A DNA stretch of 64,000 nt from Halomonas dongshanensis (GTDB lineage: Bacteria > Pseudomonadota > Gammaproteobacteria > Pseudomonadales > Halomonadaceae), in NCBI RefSeq assembly GCF_024790395.1, contig NZ_JAJISC010000005.1:186001-250000 (forward strand). The letters run 5' to 3'. The position numbers were made by a program, and so were the translations under genes. This document shows, one piece after another, positions 29,010 to 38,034 of the stretch. The notes below the pieces were generated by a model. The model was not told the origin of the DNA and made no database searches. It saw nothing but the letters and a program-made list of their open reading frames with translations. How positions within the stretch are numbered: position 1 is the stretch's first letter; the number at the start of each line of letters is the position of its first letter.

Positions 29010-29047
29010 AAAGCCCCATTTTAAAAGCCCTCGATAGTGGGGTTTTT
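29010..29047 (+). terminator. Terminator-like hairpin between plsX and fabD
   Basis: CCCCA (29014-29018) pairs with TGGGG (29038-29042) and is followed by five T; flanking A and T runs extend the stem imperfectly. An alternative stem uses CCC at 29028. It may reduce read-through from plsX into fabD. Confidence 0.5.
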
Positions 29048-29083
29048 GGTTTGGCGGGCTAACCAATAGCGAAGGTGAATGAC

Positions 29084-30043
29084 ATGTCTCAACCCCTTGC
29101 ACTCGTTTTTCCCGGCCAGGGTTCGCAGCAGCTGGGTATGTTGCGCGAGTTGGCCGAACGCTACAGTGTAGTGGGAACGACATTTGAAGAGGCGTCCGAG
29201 GCGCTGGGTTACGATCTTTGGAAAGTTGTGCAGGAGGGGCCTGAAGAGGCGCTGAATGCGACTGCCTGTACCCAGCCGGCGCTGCTTACGGCTAGTGTCG
29301 CCATTTGGCGCGTGTGGCAAGAACTCGAAGGTCCGCGCCCTTGCGTCATGGCCGGGCATAGCCTGGGCGAATACAGCGCTTTGGTGTGCGCCGGGGTGAT
29401 GAGCTTTGCCGAAGGCGTCAAGCTTGTGCGTCTGCGTGGTGAGGCCATGCAGCGCGCCGTGCCTGCCGGTGAAGGCGGTATGGCGGCAATCCTCGGGCTC
29501 GACAACGATGTCGTAGAGCGGGCCTGCGCCAAGGCCGCCCAAGGCGACGTAGTCGCAGCGGTCAACTACAATGCCCCGGGGCAGGTGGTGATTGCTGGCG
29601 CCAAGTCAGCGGTAGAGCGTGCCATCGCGGCCTGTCAAGAGGCGGGCGCCAAACGTGCAATGGCGCTGCCGGTGTCGGTACCGTCGCACTGCGCGCTGAT
29701 GCGCCCGGCGGCCGACGAGCTGGCTCAGGCGATCAGTGAGATCGAGCTGCGCGTGCCGCGCTACACCGTGATTCAGAACGTCGATGCTCAGGCTCACGCC
29801 GATGTCGATACGCTGCGCACGCGACTGATCGAGCAGCTCTATCAGCCGGTACGCTGGACCGACTGCGTCGACGCCATGGCGTCGCTTGGCGCTAACGTAT
29901 TCATCGAGTGCGGTCCTGGTAAGGTGCTGACCGGGCTCAATAAGCGTATCGCCCGGGGCAGTAAGGGACTTGCCGTCAACGATCCCGACAGCCTGGATGC
30001 CGCTCTTGAGCTCGCTCGCGAGGCGCTGGCAAGCGACGATTGA
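29084..30043 (+). CDS. fabD: Malonyl-CoA:ACP transacylase FabD
   Basis: FabD transfers malonyl groups from CoA to acyl carrier protein. The 319-residue product has the opening LALVFPGQGSQQLGML, the active-site GHSLGEYSAL with S93, and VPSHCALM with the catalytic histidine. I put the start at 29084 because AAGGTG lies six bases upstream; an in-frame GTG nine bases earlier overlaps that Shine-Dalgarno. There is no fabH before it. Confidence 0.97.
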   Translation: MSQPLALVFPGQGSQQLGMLRELAERYSVVGTTFEEASEALGYDLWKVVQEGPEEALNATACTQPALLTASVAIWRVWQELEGPRPCVMAGHSLGEYSALVCAGVMSFAEGVKLVRLRGEAMQRAVPAGEGGMAAILGLDNDVVERACAKAAQGDVVAAVNYNAPGQVVIAGAKSAVERAIAACQEAGAKRAMALPVSVPSHCALMRPAADELAQAISEIELRVPRYTVIQNVDAQAHADVDTLRTRLIEQLYQPVRWTDCVDAMASLGANVFIECGPGKVLTGLNKRIARGSKGLAVNDPDSLDAALELAREALASDD

Positions 30044-30048
30044 GGCAG

Positions 30049-30068
30049 GTGGTGTTAATTTTAACCAC
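30049..30068. other. Inverted repeat between fabD and fabG
   Basis: GTTAA (30054-30058) and TTAAC (30061-30065) form an AT-rich inverted repeat, extended by GTGG/CCAC with one bulged base. It lies between fabD and fabG. It may be an operator or a mild hairpin; no T-tract. Confidence 0.35.
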
Positions 30069-30106
30069 ACGCCGTCCAGGTTTTATCCCGTCAAAGGCAG
30101 GAAGTT

Positions 30107-30850
30107 ATGACGCAAGAACGTAGAGTGGCGCTGGTGACCGGCGCAAGTCGCGGTATCGGGCGCGCCATCGCCCACGAATTGGGCCGTCAGGGGCGTATCG
30201 TCATCGGTACGGCGACCAGCGAATCCGGCGCGGCGCGCATCGACGAAGACCTCAAGGCGCAGGGTATCGAAGGCGCGGGTCTGTGTCTTGACGTTACCGA
30301 TCAGGCAAGTATCGATGCGGTGCTCAAGCACATTGCCGAGCGCTTCGACGCGCCGACCATTTTGGTCAACAACGCCGGTATCACCCGCGATAATCTGCTC
30401 ATGCGGATGAAAGAGGAGGAGTGGGACTCGGTCGTGGATACCAACCTGAAATCGGTCTATCGTGTCAGCAAGGCGTGTTTGCGCGGCATGACCAAGGCGC
30501 GTTTTGGGCGTATCGTCTCGATCAGCTCTGTCGTAGCGACGATGGGCAACCTGGGCCAGACCAACTACGCCGCCGCCAAGGCGGGAATGGAAGGCTTCAG
30601 CCGCGCTCTAGCGCGCGAGGTGGCATCGCGGGCAATTACCGTAAACGCCGTTGCCCCTGGCTTCATCGCCACCGACATGACCGAAGCGCTGCCCGAGGCT
30701 CAGCACGAACTGCTGCTCAAGCAGATTCCTCTGGCGCGTCTGGGTGGGCCCGAAGAGATCGCCGCTGCCGTAGGCTTTTTGACCAGCGATGCAGCCGGTT
30801 ACATCACCGGTGAAACGCTGCACGTCAATGGTGGCATGAATATGCGTTGA
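30107..30850 (+). CDS. fabG: 3-oxoacyl-[ACP] reductase FabG
   Basis: The NADPH-dependent short-chain reductase of fatty-acid elongation. 247 residues with [12 protein letters not shown] (cofactor binding), [14 protein letters not shown], the serine in [11 protein letters not shown], the catalytic Tyr and Lys in [13 protein letters not shown], and [12 protein letters not shown]. The C-terminal [17 protein letters not shown] is typical of FabG. AGGAAG precedes the ATG. Confidence 0.97.
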   Translation: MTQERRVALVTGASRGIGRAIAHELGRQGRIVIGTATSESGAARIDEDLKAQGIEGAGLCLDVTDQASIDAVLKHIAERFDAPTILVNNAGITRDNLLMRMKEEEWDSVVDTNLKSVYRVSKACLRGMTKARFGRIVSISSVVATMGNLGQTNYAAAKAGMEGFSRALAREVASRAITVNAVAPGFIATDMTEALPEAQHELLLKQIPLARLGGPEEIAAAVGFLTSDAAGYITGETLHVNGGMNMR

Positions 30851-30868
30851 TGGTCTTGGGAATGGCGG

Positions 30869-30897
30869 TTGCGTCATCCCGAGGGCGTCTATAAACT
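30869..30897 (+). promoter_or_regulatory. Candidate acpP promoter
   Basis: TTGCGT (30869-30874), 17 bp, TAAACT (30892-30897); TATAAA at 30890 is an overlapping alternative at 15 bp. A small hairpin CCGCA/TGCGG follows at 30901-30920 in the leader. It would give acpP its own high-level transcription. Confidence 0.5.
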
Positions 30898-30974
30898 ACC
30901 CCGCAGCTTTTGGCTTGCGGTTTCCAAATAGCTGGTTATCGAAAACGGCTAATGTGAACGACTGGAGTACGTTG

Positions 30975-31208
30975 ATGAGTACTATCGAAGAGCGCGTAAA
31001 GAAAGTGGTTGCCGAGCGTCTTAACGTGAAAGAAGAAGACATCCAGAACAGCTCTTCCTTCACCGAAGACCTGGGTGCCGACTCTCTGGACACCGTTGAG
31101 CTGGTCATGGCTCTCGAAGAGGAATTCGACACCGAAATCCCCGACGAAGAAGCTGAAAAGATCACTACCGTTCAGGAAGCGATCGACTACGTCAACGCCC
31201 ACCAGTAA
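30975..31208 (+). CDS. acpP: Acyl carrier protein
   Basis: A 77-residue acidic carrier protein. The 4'-phosphopantetheine attachment serine is S37 in the canonical [19 protein letters not shown]. The start [12 protein letters not shown] matches the family; upstream in-frame codons have no similarity. It carries growing acyl chains for fabD, fabG and fabF around it. Own promoter and terminator probably flank it, fitting its need for high expression. Confidence 0.99.
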   Translation: MSTIEERVKKVVAERLNVKEEDIQNSSSFTEDLGADSLDTVELVMALEEEFDTEIPDEEAEKITTVQEAIDYVNAHQ

Positions 31209-31255
31209 GGGCTGCGTTAGTTAGCTGGCCGGGTGTCGCACAAGCGATGCCCGGC

Positions 31256-31289
31256 AAAGCCGTCCTTGTTTGCGCAAGGGCGGCTTTTT
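31256..31289 (+). terminator. Intrinsic terminator after acpP
   Basis: AAAGCCGTCCTTG and CAAGGGCGGCTTT form a stem with one mismatch around a short loop (TTTGCG), followed by a run of T. Clear rho-independent terminator between acpP and fabF. Confidence 0.85.
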
Positions 31290-31304
31290 GCGTTCCAGAA
31301 GCAA

Positions 31305-31333
31305 TGATAATACCGTGCAATCTCCGTTATACT
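31305..31333 (+). promoter_or_regulatory. Weak candidate fabF promoter
   Basis: TATACT (31328-31333) is a good -10; the matching -35 position holds TGATAA, a poor match. It lies between the acpP terminator and fabF, where a promoter is expected. Confidence 0.35.
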
Positions 31334-31389
31334 ACAGCGCAACTGACCCGGAGGGGGTCGAGTCACCAAGGATGCCTGGAGGAAGACAA

Positions 31390-32628
31390 ATGGCGCGAAG
31401 AAGGGTGGTGGTAACAGGCTTGGGCCTGGTGACCCCAGTGGGTAACACCGTTGATGAGACGTGGGCGAACATCGTAGCGGGTAAAAGCGGTATCGCGCCT
31501 CTCGAACACTTCGACACAACGGGCTTCAATACGCGCTTTGGCGGCTCGGTAAAGAACTTCGACATCGGCGACTATCTCAATCCCAAAGATGCGCGCAAGA
31601 TGGATCTCTTCATTCAGTACGGTATGGCCGCCGGTGCGCAGGCGATCACTGACTCTGGCATCGTCTGCGACGAAGAGAACGCCTCGCGCATTGGCGTTGC
31701 GATCGGCTCGGGTATCGGTGGGTTGCCGATGATCGAGCAGAATCACGGCGCGTTGATCAAAAGCGGCCCACGCCGGGTATCGCCCTTTTTCGTACCCGGA
31801 TCGATCATCAACATGATCTCCGGCAACATCGCCATCCAGCATGGCTTCAAAGGGCCGAACATCGCTATCGCCACCGCGTGTACCACCGGTACGCACAATA
31901 TCGGCTATAGCGCCCGTACCATTGCCTACGGTGATGCCGACGTGATGGTCTGCGGCGGTGCCGAAATGGCAACCACGCCGTTGGGTCTTGGCGGCTTTTC
32001 TGCCGCGCGCGCGCTGTCGACGCGCAACGACGACCCCCAGGCGGCGAGCCGACCGTGGGATCGCGACCGCGACGGTTTCGTGCTCTCCGATGGCGCAGGC
32101 GTTCTGGTCCTCGAAGAGTACGAGCACGCCAAGGCGCGCGGGGCGACCATCTACGCCGAGCTTTCGGGCTTTGGTATGAGCGACGATGCTTACCACATGA
32201 CCGCGCCGCCGGAAGATGGCAGCGGCGCAGCGCTCTCCATGAGCAATGCCATTAAAGATGCCAAGATCGATCCGAGCGCGGTGCACTATATCAACGCTCA
32301 CGGTACCTCGACCGCGGCGGGCGATCTGGCCGAAAGCCGCGCCGTAGAGAAGGTAATGGGTGATGCAGCGCGCAGCGTAGCGGTCAGCTCCACCAAGTCG
32401 ATGATCGGTCACCTGCTCGGGGCTGCCGGTGCCGTAGAAGCGGTCTTCAGCGTGCTTGCGATTCGCGATCAGGTAGCGCCGCCGACCATTAACCTGGATA
32501 ACCCCCAGGAAGGCTGTCATCTCGACTACGTACCGCACACCGCGCGCGACATGCGTATCGACGTGGCGCTATCCAACTCCTTCGGTTTTGGTGGCACCAA
32601 CGGCTCTCTGATTTTCACCCGGGTGTAA
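31390..32628 (+). CDS. fabF: 3-oxoacyl-[ACP] synthase II FabF
   Basis: The condensing enzyme KAS II of fatty-acid elongation. The 412-residue product starts [19 protein letters not shown] with GGAGGA seven bases upstream, which overrides an earlier in-frame start. Catalytic residues are C164 in [12 protein letters not shown], His in [13 protein letters not shown] and His in [13 protein letters not shown]. The C-terminal [14 protein letters not shown] is typical. Next gene pabC starts six bases after the stop. Confidence 0.98.
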   Translation: MARRRVVVTGLGLVTPVGNTVDETWANIVAGKSGIAPLEHFDTTGFNTRFGGSVKNFDIGDYLNPKDARKMDLFIQYGMAAGAQAITDSGIVCDEENASRIGVAIGSGIGGLPMIEQNHGALIKSGPRRVSPFFVPGSIINMISGNIAIQHGFKGPNIAIATACTTGTHNIGYSARTIAYGDADVMVCGGAEMATTPLGLGGFSAARALSTRNDDPQAASRPWDRDRDGFVLSDGAGVLVLEEYEHAKARGATIYAELSGFGMSDDAYHMTAPPEDGSGAALSMSNAIKDAKIDPSAVHYINAHGTSTAAGDLAESRAVEKVMGDAARSVAVSSTKSMIGHLLGAAGAVEAVFSVLAIRDQVAPPTINLDNPQEGCHLDYVPHTARDMRIDVALSNSFGFGGTNGSLIFTRV

Positions 32629-32634
32629 CGCTTC

Positions 32635-33432
32635 ATGCTGGCGTCCGTGCCGCAGGACGACCGCGGTCTCGCCTATGGCGATGGCCTGTTCGAGACCGTT
32701 TTGCTCCATCACGGGCGCCCTGTGCTCTGGTCCTATCATTGCGCGCGCCTGTTCGAGGGCGCCCGGCGCTTGACCATTCCCGCGCCCAGCCAAAACGATA
32801 TCGATCGTCAACTGGCAGGGAAGGTGACAAGCGAGTGGGAGGTGCTCAAACTGACGCTCACCCGCGGCAGCGGCGGTCGCGGTTATCTCCCTCCTGCTAC
32901 CCCCACGCCACGGCTTTTGACTCAGCGCACGGCGTTCACTCCGGCGCAAGCGCGGTGGCAAGACGGGTGCCGCGTGCGGCTCTGTTCACTGCGCCTTGGG
33001 CATCAGCCGCTGTTAGCCGGAATCAAGCATTTGAACCGGCTGGAGAACGTGCTGGCGCGCCAGGAGTGGACGGACGCCGGGATCGCCGAGGGTATCCTCG
33101 CCGATACCCACGGCAGCGTCATCGAGGCTACCTGCATGAACCTCTTTTGGGCCGAGGGGGATGCCTGGTATACGCCACCGCTCGAGGCCTGTGGCGTGGC
33201 CGGTACGCTGCGTGCGGCGCTGCTCGATGCCGGCGCCATACGCCCACGCACGCTTATGCTCGAGGCCTTGCCTCGGGTGAGCGCGCTGTGGCTGGGTAAC
33301 TCGGTGCAGGGCGTTTGGCAGGTCACCGAGCTTGTCTCGTCCTCCCATCAGGTGTTGGCCCAATGGCCACGTTTGAGCGTTGATGCCTTCCAGGCGCTGG
33401 GCCATCGCCTTTTGGGGTATGCTGCGCCCTGA
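32635..33432 (+). CDS. pabC: Aminodeoxychorismate lyase PabC
   Basis: A PLP-dependent class IV aminotransferase-fold lyase that forms p-aminobenzoate for folate. The 265-residue product has RGLAYGDGLFETVLLHHGRP at its N-terminus, the PLP lysine in GIKHLNRLENVLARQEW, ATCMNLFWAEGDAW and the C-terminal LGNSVQGVWQVTEL. Placement between fabF and mltG is the standard gammaproteobacterial arrangement and separates it from branched-chain or D-amino-acid aminotransferases. Confidence 0.94.
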   Translation: MLASVPQDDRGLAYGDGLFETVLLHHGRPVLWSYHCARLFEGARRLTIPAPSQNDIDRQLAGKVTSEWEVLKLTLTRGSGGRGYLPPATPTPRLLTQRTAFTPAQARWQDGCRVRLCSLRLGHQPLLAGIKHLNRLENVLARQEWTDAGIAEGILADTHGSVIEATCMNLFWAEGDAWYTPPLEACGVAGTLRAALLDAGAIRPRTLMLEALPRVSALWLGNSVQGVWQVTELVSSSHQVLAQWPRLSVDAFQALGHRLLGYAAP

Positions 33433-33458
33433 CCTCTCTTTGGCTGAGTCGATCTATC

Positions 33459-34472
33459 ATGTTCAAACGTTTACTTATCGCGCTGCTCATCTTGTGTTTG
33501 TTGGGCGCCACGGCGGCCATCGGCGGCTACGCCTATTGGCAGCAGCGTCTCAATGCGTCACTCGCGCTCGACGAGCCGCTGCTCTATCAGGTCCGCCCGG
33601 GTATGGGGTTTCATCAAGTGGTTAGCGAGCTCGATGAGCAGGGCGTAATCGGCGGTGCCTGGCCGTATCGCCTGCTAGCGCGCTGGTCGCCAGAGCAGAT
33701 GCCGCGTCTGCGGGTAGGGGAGTACCGCCTCGAGCCCGAAATGAGCGGGCTCGAGATGATGGCGCTTTTGGGCAGCGACAAGGTAGTGACCTACCCCCTG
33801 ACCGTGCCGGAAGGCTGGACGTTTCGCCAGATGCGTGCGCTGCTTGACGCGGCACCCAAACTCGAGCACCGCACCCAAGACATGAGCGATGATGAGATCA
33901 TGGCGCTGCTCGGGCGCGAAGGCGAACATCCCGAAGGCTGGTTCTTTCCCGACACCTACCGTTACCACCTCGGCATGAGCGACGTCGATCTGCTGCGTCA
34001 GTCGGCTGACCGCATGACGCGAATACTCGATGAGGTGTGGAGCTCGCGCGCCGATGATCTGCCTCTGGAGACCCCTTATGAGGCGCTGATCATGGCGTCT
34101 CTGATCGAGCGTGAAACCGGTGCGCCCGAAGAGCGGCGTGAGATTGCTGGGGTGTTCAAGCGCCGTCTCGAACGCGGCATGCGGCTGCAAACCGACCCGA
34201 CCGTAATCTACGGCATGGGCGAGCGCTATGCTGGGCGTATCACCTACGCTGATCTGCGCGAAGCCACGCCCTACAACACCTACGTCATCGACGGCATGCC
34301 GCCGACGCCCATCGCCATGCCGGGTCGGGCGTCGCTTGAGGCCGCCGTCAATCCGCTGCCGGGCGAGACGCTCTATTTCGTCTCCAAAGGCGATGGCACG
34401 CACCACTTTTCGACCACATTGCGTGAGCACAACAATGCGGTCAATCGCTATATTCGCAACCGGGCGCCCTAG
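33459..34472 (+). CDS. mltG: Endolytic peptidoglycan transglycosylase MltG
   Basis: An inner-membrane lytic transglycosylase that terminates nascent glycan strands. 337 residues: one N-terminal membrane segment (LLIALLILCLLGATAAIGGY), a LysM-like region, then the YceG domain with the catalytic Glu in IMASLIERETG, QTDPTVIYGMGERY, TPYNTYVIDGMPPTPIAMPG and FVSKGDGTHHFS. Follows pabC by 26 bases and precedes tmk. Confidence 0.96.
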   Translation: MFKRLLIALLILCLLGATAAIGGYAYWQQRLNASLALDEPLLYQVRPGMGFHQVVSELDEQGVIGGAWPYRLLARWSPEQMPRLRVGEYRLEPEMSGLEMMALLGSDKVVTYPLTVPEGWTFRQMRALLDAAPKLEHRTQDMSDDEIMALLGREGEHPEGWFFPDTYRYHLGMSDVDLLRQSADRMTRILDEVWSSRADDLPLETPYEALIMASLIERETGAPEERREIAGVFKRRLERGMRLQTDPTVIYGMGERYAGRITYADLREATPYNTYVIDGMPPTPIAMPGRASLEAAVNPLPGETLYFVSKGDGTHHFSTTLREHNNAVNRYIRNRAP

Positions 34473-34517
34473 GGGCGTCGCATCGGTTGGTTTCATTCAC
34501 TTCATCAAAGGAACGGC

Positions 34518-35171
34518 ATGCGCATGCGAGGACGCTTCATCACCCTGGAAGGGGGCGAAGCGGTCGGTAAATCGACCAACGTGGGATTTGTCGTTAGCTG
34601 GCTCGAAGCTCAGGGTATCGAGGTGGTGAAGACCCGCGAGCCGGGCGGTACGCCGCGCGCCGAAGCCATTCGCACGCTACTGCTCGACCCCGACCCGCGT
34701 GAGGCACTGGACGTGGATGCCGAACTGCTCTTGGTCTTTGCCGCTCGCGCACAGCATCTGGCAAAGGTTATTCGTCCGGCACTCGAGAGCGGAAAGTGGG
34801 TAGTGTGCGACCGCTTTACCGACGCTACCTTCGCCTACCAAGGCGGCGGCCGGGGGATCGACTGGCAGCGTATCAGCGAGCTCGAGCGCTTCGTTCAGCG
34901 CGGGCTAACCCCCGATTTGACGCTGCTGCTCGATATGGCCCCTGAGGCCGCACGCGAACGCTTGGCTTCACGGCTGATGGCGCGCAACGAGCGCCTCGAC
35001 CGCTTCGAGCAGGAGCAGGCGGCGTTTTTTGCCGATGTGCGCCGGGGCTACCTCACCCGCGCTCACGAAGCGCCCGAGCGCTTCGCCATCGTCGATGCCA
35101 CGCCGTCGCTCGATGTCGTTCAGGCGCGTTTGGCCGCGGTGCTGGCCGAGCGGGTGGGATCATGGCGCTAA
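34518..35171 (+). CDS. tmk: Thymidylate kinase
   Basis: Phosphorylates dTMP to dTDP. 217 residues with the P-loop in FITLEGGEAVGKST (A-V where E. coli has G-A), the DR motif in VVCDRFTDATFAYQGGGRG and the LID region after LLLDMAPEAARERL. AAAGGA precedes the ATG. The 3' end overlaps holB by ten bases, so translation is coupled to the clamp-loader gene. Confidence 0.97.
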   Translation: MRMRGRFITLEGGEAVGKSTNVGFVVSWLEAQGIEVVKTREPGGTPRAEAIRTLLLDPDPREALDVDAELLLVFAARAQHLAKVIRPALESGKWVVCDRFTDATFAYQGGGRGIDWQRISELERFVQRGLTPDLTLLLDMAPEAARERLASRLMARNERLDRFEQEQAAFFADVRRGYLTRAHEAPERFAIVDATPSLDVVQARLAAVLAERVGSWR

Positions 35172-36151
35172 TTCGCGAACCTCTGCCCTGGCATGCGGGA
35201 ATATGGCGCCAACTGATAGCCATGGATGAGCGTGGGCGAATGCCCCACGCGCTGCTCTTTAGCGGCCCGCATGGGCTCGGCAAGCAGCAACTGGCCGACG
35301 CTTTGGTCGCGCGCACGCTCTGCGCCAACCCTGGGCTCACTGCCTGCGGCGAGTGCCATAGCTGTTCGATGCTGGCGGCAGGCTATCACCCGGATCTCAT
35401 CCGCGTGGCGCCCGAAGAGAATAAACGTCAAATCCGTATCGACGCCATTCGTGAGGTCAACCGGGCGGTGTCGCAGACGGCGCAGCAGGGCGGCTATCGA
35501 GTGATCGTCATCTCGCCCGCCGAGGCGATGAATGTGGCTGCCGCCAATGCGCTGCTCAAGAGTTTGGAAGAGCCGGGTGAGAAGACGCTGTTCATTCTGC
35601 TCGCCGACGTACCTTCGCGGGTACTGCCCACCATTCGCTCGCGCTGCCAACACTGGTCGCTGGCCAAGGTACCTTTCGACGTCTGCGAGCAGTGGCTTAG
35701 CGAAGCGCTGGGGCAAGAGGAGGACGCGTACTTTTGGTGGCGGGTATCCGGTGGGCTGCCTCAACTCGCGGTGACGCTAGCCACGCCCGAAGAGCGCGCG
35801 CTGCGTCACCGTATTCACGACGCCTTCGAGCAGCTGGTGCGCGGCGCCGAGCCGGTCTCAGAGGCGGCGCGCCTGGATCGCCAAGCGATCGACGCCATCC
35901 TATGGTACGGTATCGGCTGGCTGGAGGATCTGATTCGCTTCGGTCTGTCGGGCAACCGTGAGGCGCTGCACAATCCCGACCTTGAACCGCTCTATCGCCA
36001 AGCGGTCAAGAATGCCCGGGTGCAGGACTGGTTCAAACTGCTCGACTACGCCCGCGAGCAGCGCAGGCTCTTGAGCATGGGGACCAACCCCAATCCCCAA
36101 CTGATTCTCGAGGCGTGGTTGGTCCGCTGGTCGGCGCTGTTGCGCTCCTAG
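35162..36151 (+). CDS. holB: DNA polymerase III delta' subunit
   Basis: The delta' subunit of the clamp loader. The 329-residue protein has the degenerate P-loop GPHGLGKQQ, the four-cysteine zinc module (LCANPGLTACGECHSCSML), written here in one stretch of 19 residues, and the SRC-like motif IRSRCQHWSL. The order tmk-holB-pilZ-tatD is conserved in gammaproteobacteria. Confidence 0.95.
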   Translation: MALIREPLPWHAGIWRQLIAMDERGRMPHALLFSGPHGLGKQQLADALVARTLCANPGLTACGECHSCSMLAAGYHPDLIRVAPEENKRQIRIDAIREVNRAVSQTAQQGGYRVIVISPAEAMNVAAANALLKSLEEPGEKTLFILLADVPSRVLPTIRSRCQHWSLAKVPFDVCEQWLSEALGQEEDAYFWWRVSGGLPQLAVTLATPEERALRHRIHDAFEQLVRGAEPVSEAARLDRQAIDAILWYGIGWLEDLIRFGLSGNREALHNPDLEPLYRQAVKNARVQDWFKLLDYAREQRRLLSMGTNPNPQLILEAWLVRWSALLRS

Positions 36152-36174
36152 CGGGTAGTCGAGGAGGGATAGAC

Positions 36175-36504
36175 ATGACGACATCGGTCACACTGGCATT
36201 GACCCTGGGCGACGTCGATTCGCTCCAGGCAGCCTATGTCGACCTTTTCGAGCGCGGCGGGCTTTTCGTGGCAACGCAGACGTTTTATCCGCTGGGCCAA
36301 GCGGTAAGCCTCTCTCTGCGCTTACCTGGCGATGCGTCGCCAAGCGTCGTGGCGACCCGGGTAGCCTGGGTAACGCCGCCCGCGCCCCTGGAAGGAGCGG
36401 TTCCGGGCGTGGGATTGCATTTCGATGCCACCGCGACGGGCGTGCGCGACCGTATCGAACGGCTCTTGGCTGGGCGTTTGGCCGCTGAAGGGCGCGCACC
36501 GTAG
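36175..36504 (+). CDS. PilZ domain protein
   Basis: A 109-residue single-domain PilZ protein, equivalent in place and length to the type IV pilus protein PilZ that lies between holB and tatD in Pseudomonas. Visible core: RGGLFVATQTFYPLGQAVSL and the repeated beta-strand pattern ending VGLHFDA. The arginine motif RxxxR needed for c-di-GMP binding is not evident, as in the PilZ prototype, which does not bind the nucleotide. ATG with GAGGAGG upstream. Confidence 0.87.
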   Translation: MTTSVTLALTLGDVDSLQAAYVDLFERGGLFVATQTFYPLGQAVSLSLRLPGDASPSVVATRVAWVTPPAPLEGAVPGVGLHFDATATGVRDRIERLLAGRLAAEGRAP

Positions 36505-36600
36505 GCGTGATGGCTCGGCCTTCATCGACCTCGTTTTATACTTTTTCGTGCCTCTTAGCGCCTCCGGCGTTTTTGAGTGCGCGCAAGCCAAAGGGTTAGC

Positions 36601-37431
36601 ATGTTCATCGATTCGCACTGCCATCTCGATCGCCTCTCAGACAAGACCCATGGCGGTGATCTCTCCCAAACCCTCGCGGCGGCGCGCGAGGCCAACGTCA
36701 GTCAGTTTTTGGCCGTGGCGGTCAACCTCGACGACATGCCACGCCTTGCCGGGATCGCCCGCGAGCACGACGACGTGGTGATCTCGGCGGGGCTGCATCC
36801 GCTGCACACACCCGCCGTCGAGCCCGATGTCGACGCCATCAAGGAGGCCGCCGAGCGCTTCGAGGTCGTCGCCATTGGTGAAACGGGGCTCGACTATCAC
36901 TACGCCGAGAGCGTGCCCGTCGCGGTACAGCAGGAGCGCTTCAAGCGCCATCTGATCGCCGCTACCGAGCTCGAACTGCCGGTCATCGTGCATACCCGCG
37001 AAGCCCAGGCGGATACCTTGGCGCTGCTGCGCGCGCATACTCTTCCCGAGATCGGCGGCGTACTCCACTGCTTTACCGAAGATTTGGCCATGGCGCGTGA
37101 AGCCGTGCGCTTAGGCTTTTATATTTCGCTCTCAGGCATTATTACCTTCGCCAGTGCGGCGTTGCTGCGCGAGCTTGCGCGGGTCATTCCGCTGGATCGC
37201 CTACTGATCGAAACCGATAGCCCGTACCTCGCGCCAGTGCCGCACCGTGGTAAGCCCAACGAGCCGGCCTTCGTCGTCGAGGTCGCCGAGTGCATTGCTC
37301 GCGAGCGCGGCATCAGCGTCGATGAAGTCGCCATGCAGACCAGCGCCAACTTCTACCGTCTGTTTCGCGGTGCCGCCCCGGCTGCTTCTGCCGAGGTGCG
37401 CCGCTCGCTGAGCGACGCGGGATTGATCTAA
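36601..37431 (+). CDS. TatD family hydrolase
   Basis: A 276-residue metal-dependent hydrolase of the TatD family. The metal-binding FIDSHCHLDRL opens the protein, followed by SAGLHPLHTP, IGETGLDYHY, VIVHTREA, GGVLHCFTED and IETDSPYLAPVPHRGKPNEP. These enzymes act on DNA or D-aminoacyl substrates; YcfH is the counterpart next to holB in E. coli. I chose ATG 36601 because MFIDSHCHLD is the family start. Confidence 0.93.
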   Translation: MFIDSHCHLDRLSDKTHGGDLSQTLAAAREANVSQFLAVAVNLDDMPRLAGIAREHDDVVISAGLHPLHTPAVEPDVDAIKEAAERFEVVAIGETGLDYHYAESVPVAVQQERFKRHLIAATELELPVIVHTREAQADTLALLRAHTLPEIGGVLHCFTEDLAMAREAVRLGFYISLSGIITFASAALLRELARVIPLDRLLIETDSPYLAPVPHRGKPNEPAFVVEVAECIARERGISVDEVAMQTSANFYRLFRGAAPAASAEVRRSLSDAGLI

Positions 37432-37467
37432 GCACACTATCACCCCGAAGACTCGGCAGGAGGGAGC

Positions 37468-38034
37468 ATGAACATCGAACAGCTGTTGCGCTTTCGCCAT
37501 ACCCAGGCGGCGCGGATTCCGCCGGTGGATCGCTGGTCACCAGCGCTTTGTGGGGATATGCCGCTCACCATTCGTGCCGACGGCAGCTGGGTACACGAAG
37601 GGCGCGTCATCGAGCGCGAGCGTCTGGTGCAGTTGCTGACCTCGCTGCTGCGCCAGGACGACGTAGGCACCTGTTTGGTCACCCCCGTGGAGCGCTGGCG
37701 TATCACGGTGGAGGATTTGCCGCTGCGGGTGATACTCGCCGAGTGGTGCGACGACGCCTGGTGGCTAACCACCGACGATGGCGATCGCTTTCGCCTCGAC
37801 GCCGAGCATCCGCTATCGACCTCGACGCTGCCGAGCGGCGATGTGGCGCCCCAGGTGTCGGTGCGCTTTGGGTTGCACGCGCGGGTAGTGCGCTCGGTCT
37901 ACTACCAGTGGGCCGAGGCGGCAACGAGCGTGGAGGTCGCACCGGGCGAATGGGAACTGCGCCTCAAGAGCGCCGGTAGTATGCATCTGCTTGGGCGCTG
38001 GCACGATGATTGTGTCGGCAGCGAGGCGCCGTGA
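37468..38034 (+). CDS. DUF1285 protein
   Basis: A 188-residue DUF1285 family protein of unknown function. Conserved features are PPVDRWSPALCGDMPLTIRA, DGSWVHEGRVIERERLVQL and VTPVERWRITVEDLPL. No signal peptide or membrane segment. Its stop overlaps the GTG start of the following UvrD-like helicase (GTGA), so the two are translationally coupled. Structures of the family show a two-domain fold but I know of no established role. Confidence 0.85.
   Translation: MNIEQLLRFRHTQAARIPPVDRWSPALCGDMPLTIRADGSWVHEGRVIERERLVQLLTSLLRQDDVGTCLVTPVERWRITVEDLPLRVILAEWCDDAWWLTTDDGDRFRLDAEHPLSTSTLPSGDVAPQVSVRFGLHARVVRSVYYQWAEAATSVEVAPGEWELRLKSAGSMHLLGRWHDDCVGSEAP

Noticed and set aside
31363..32538. Minus-strand ORF of 391 codons
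   Set aside because: Antisense to fabF, whose catalytic motifs are all present.
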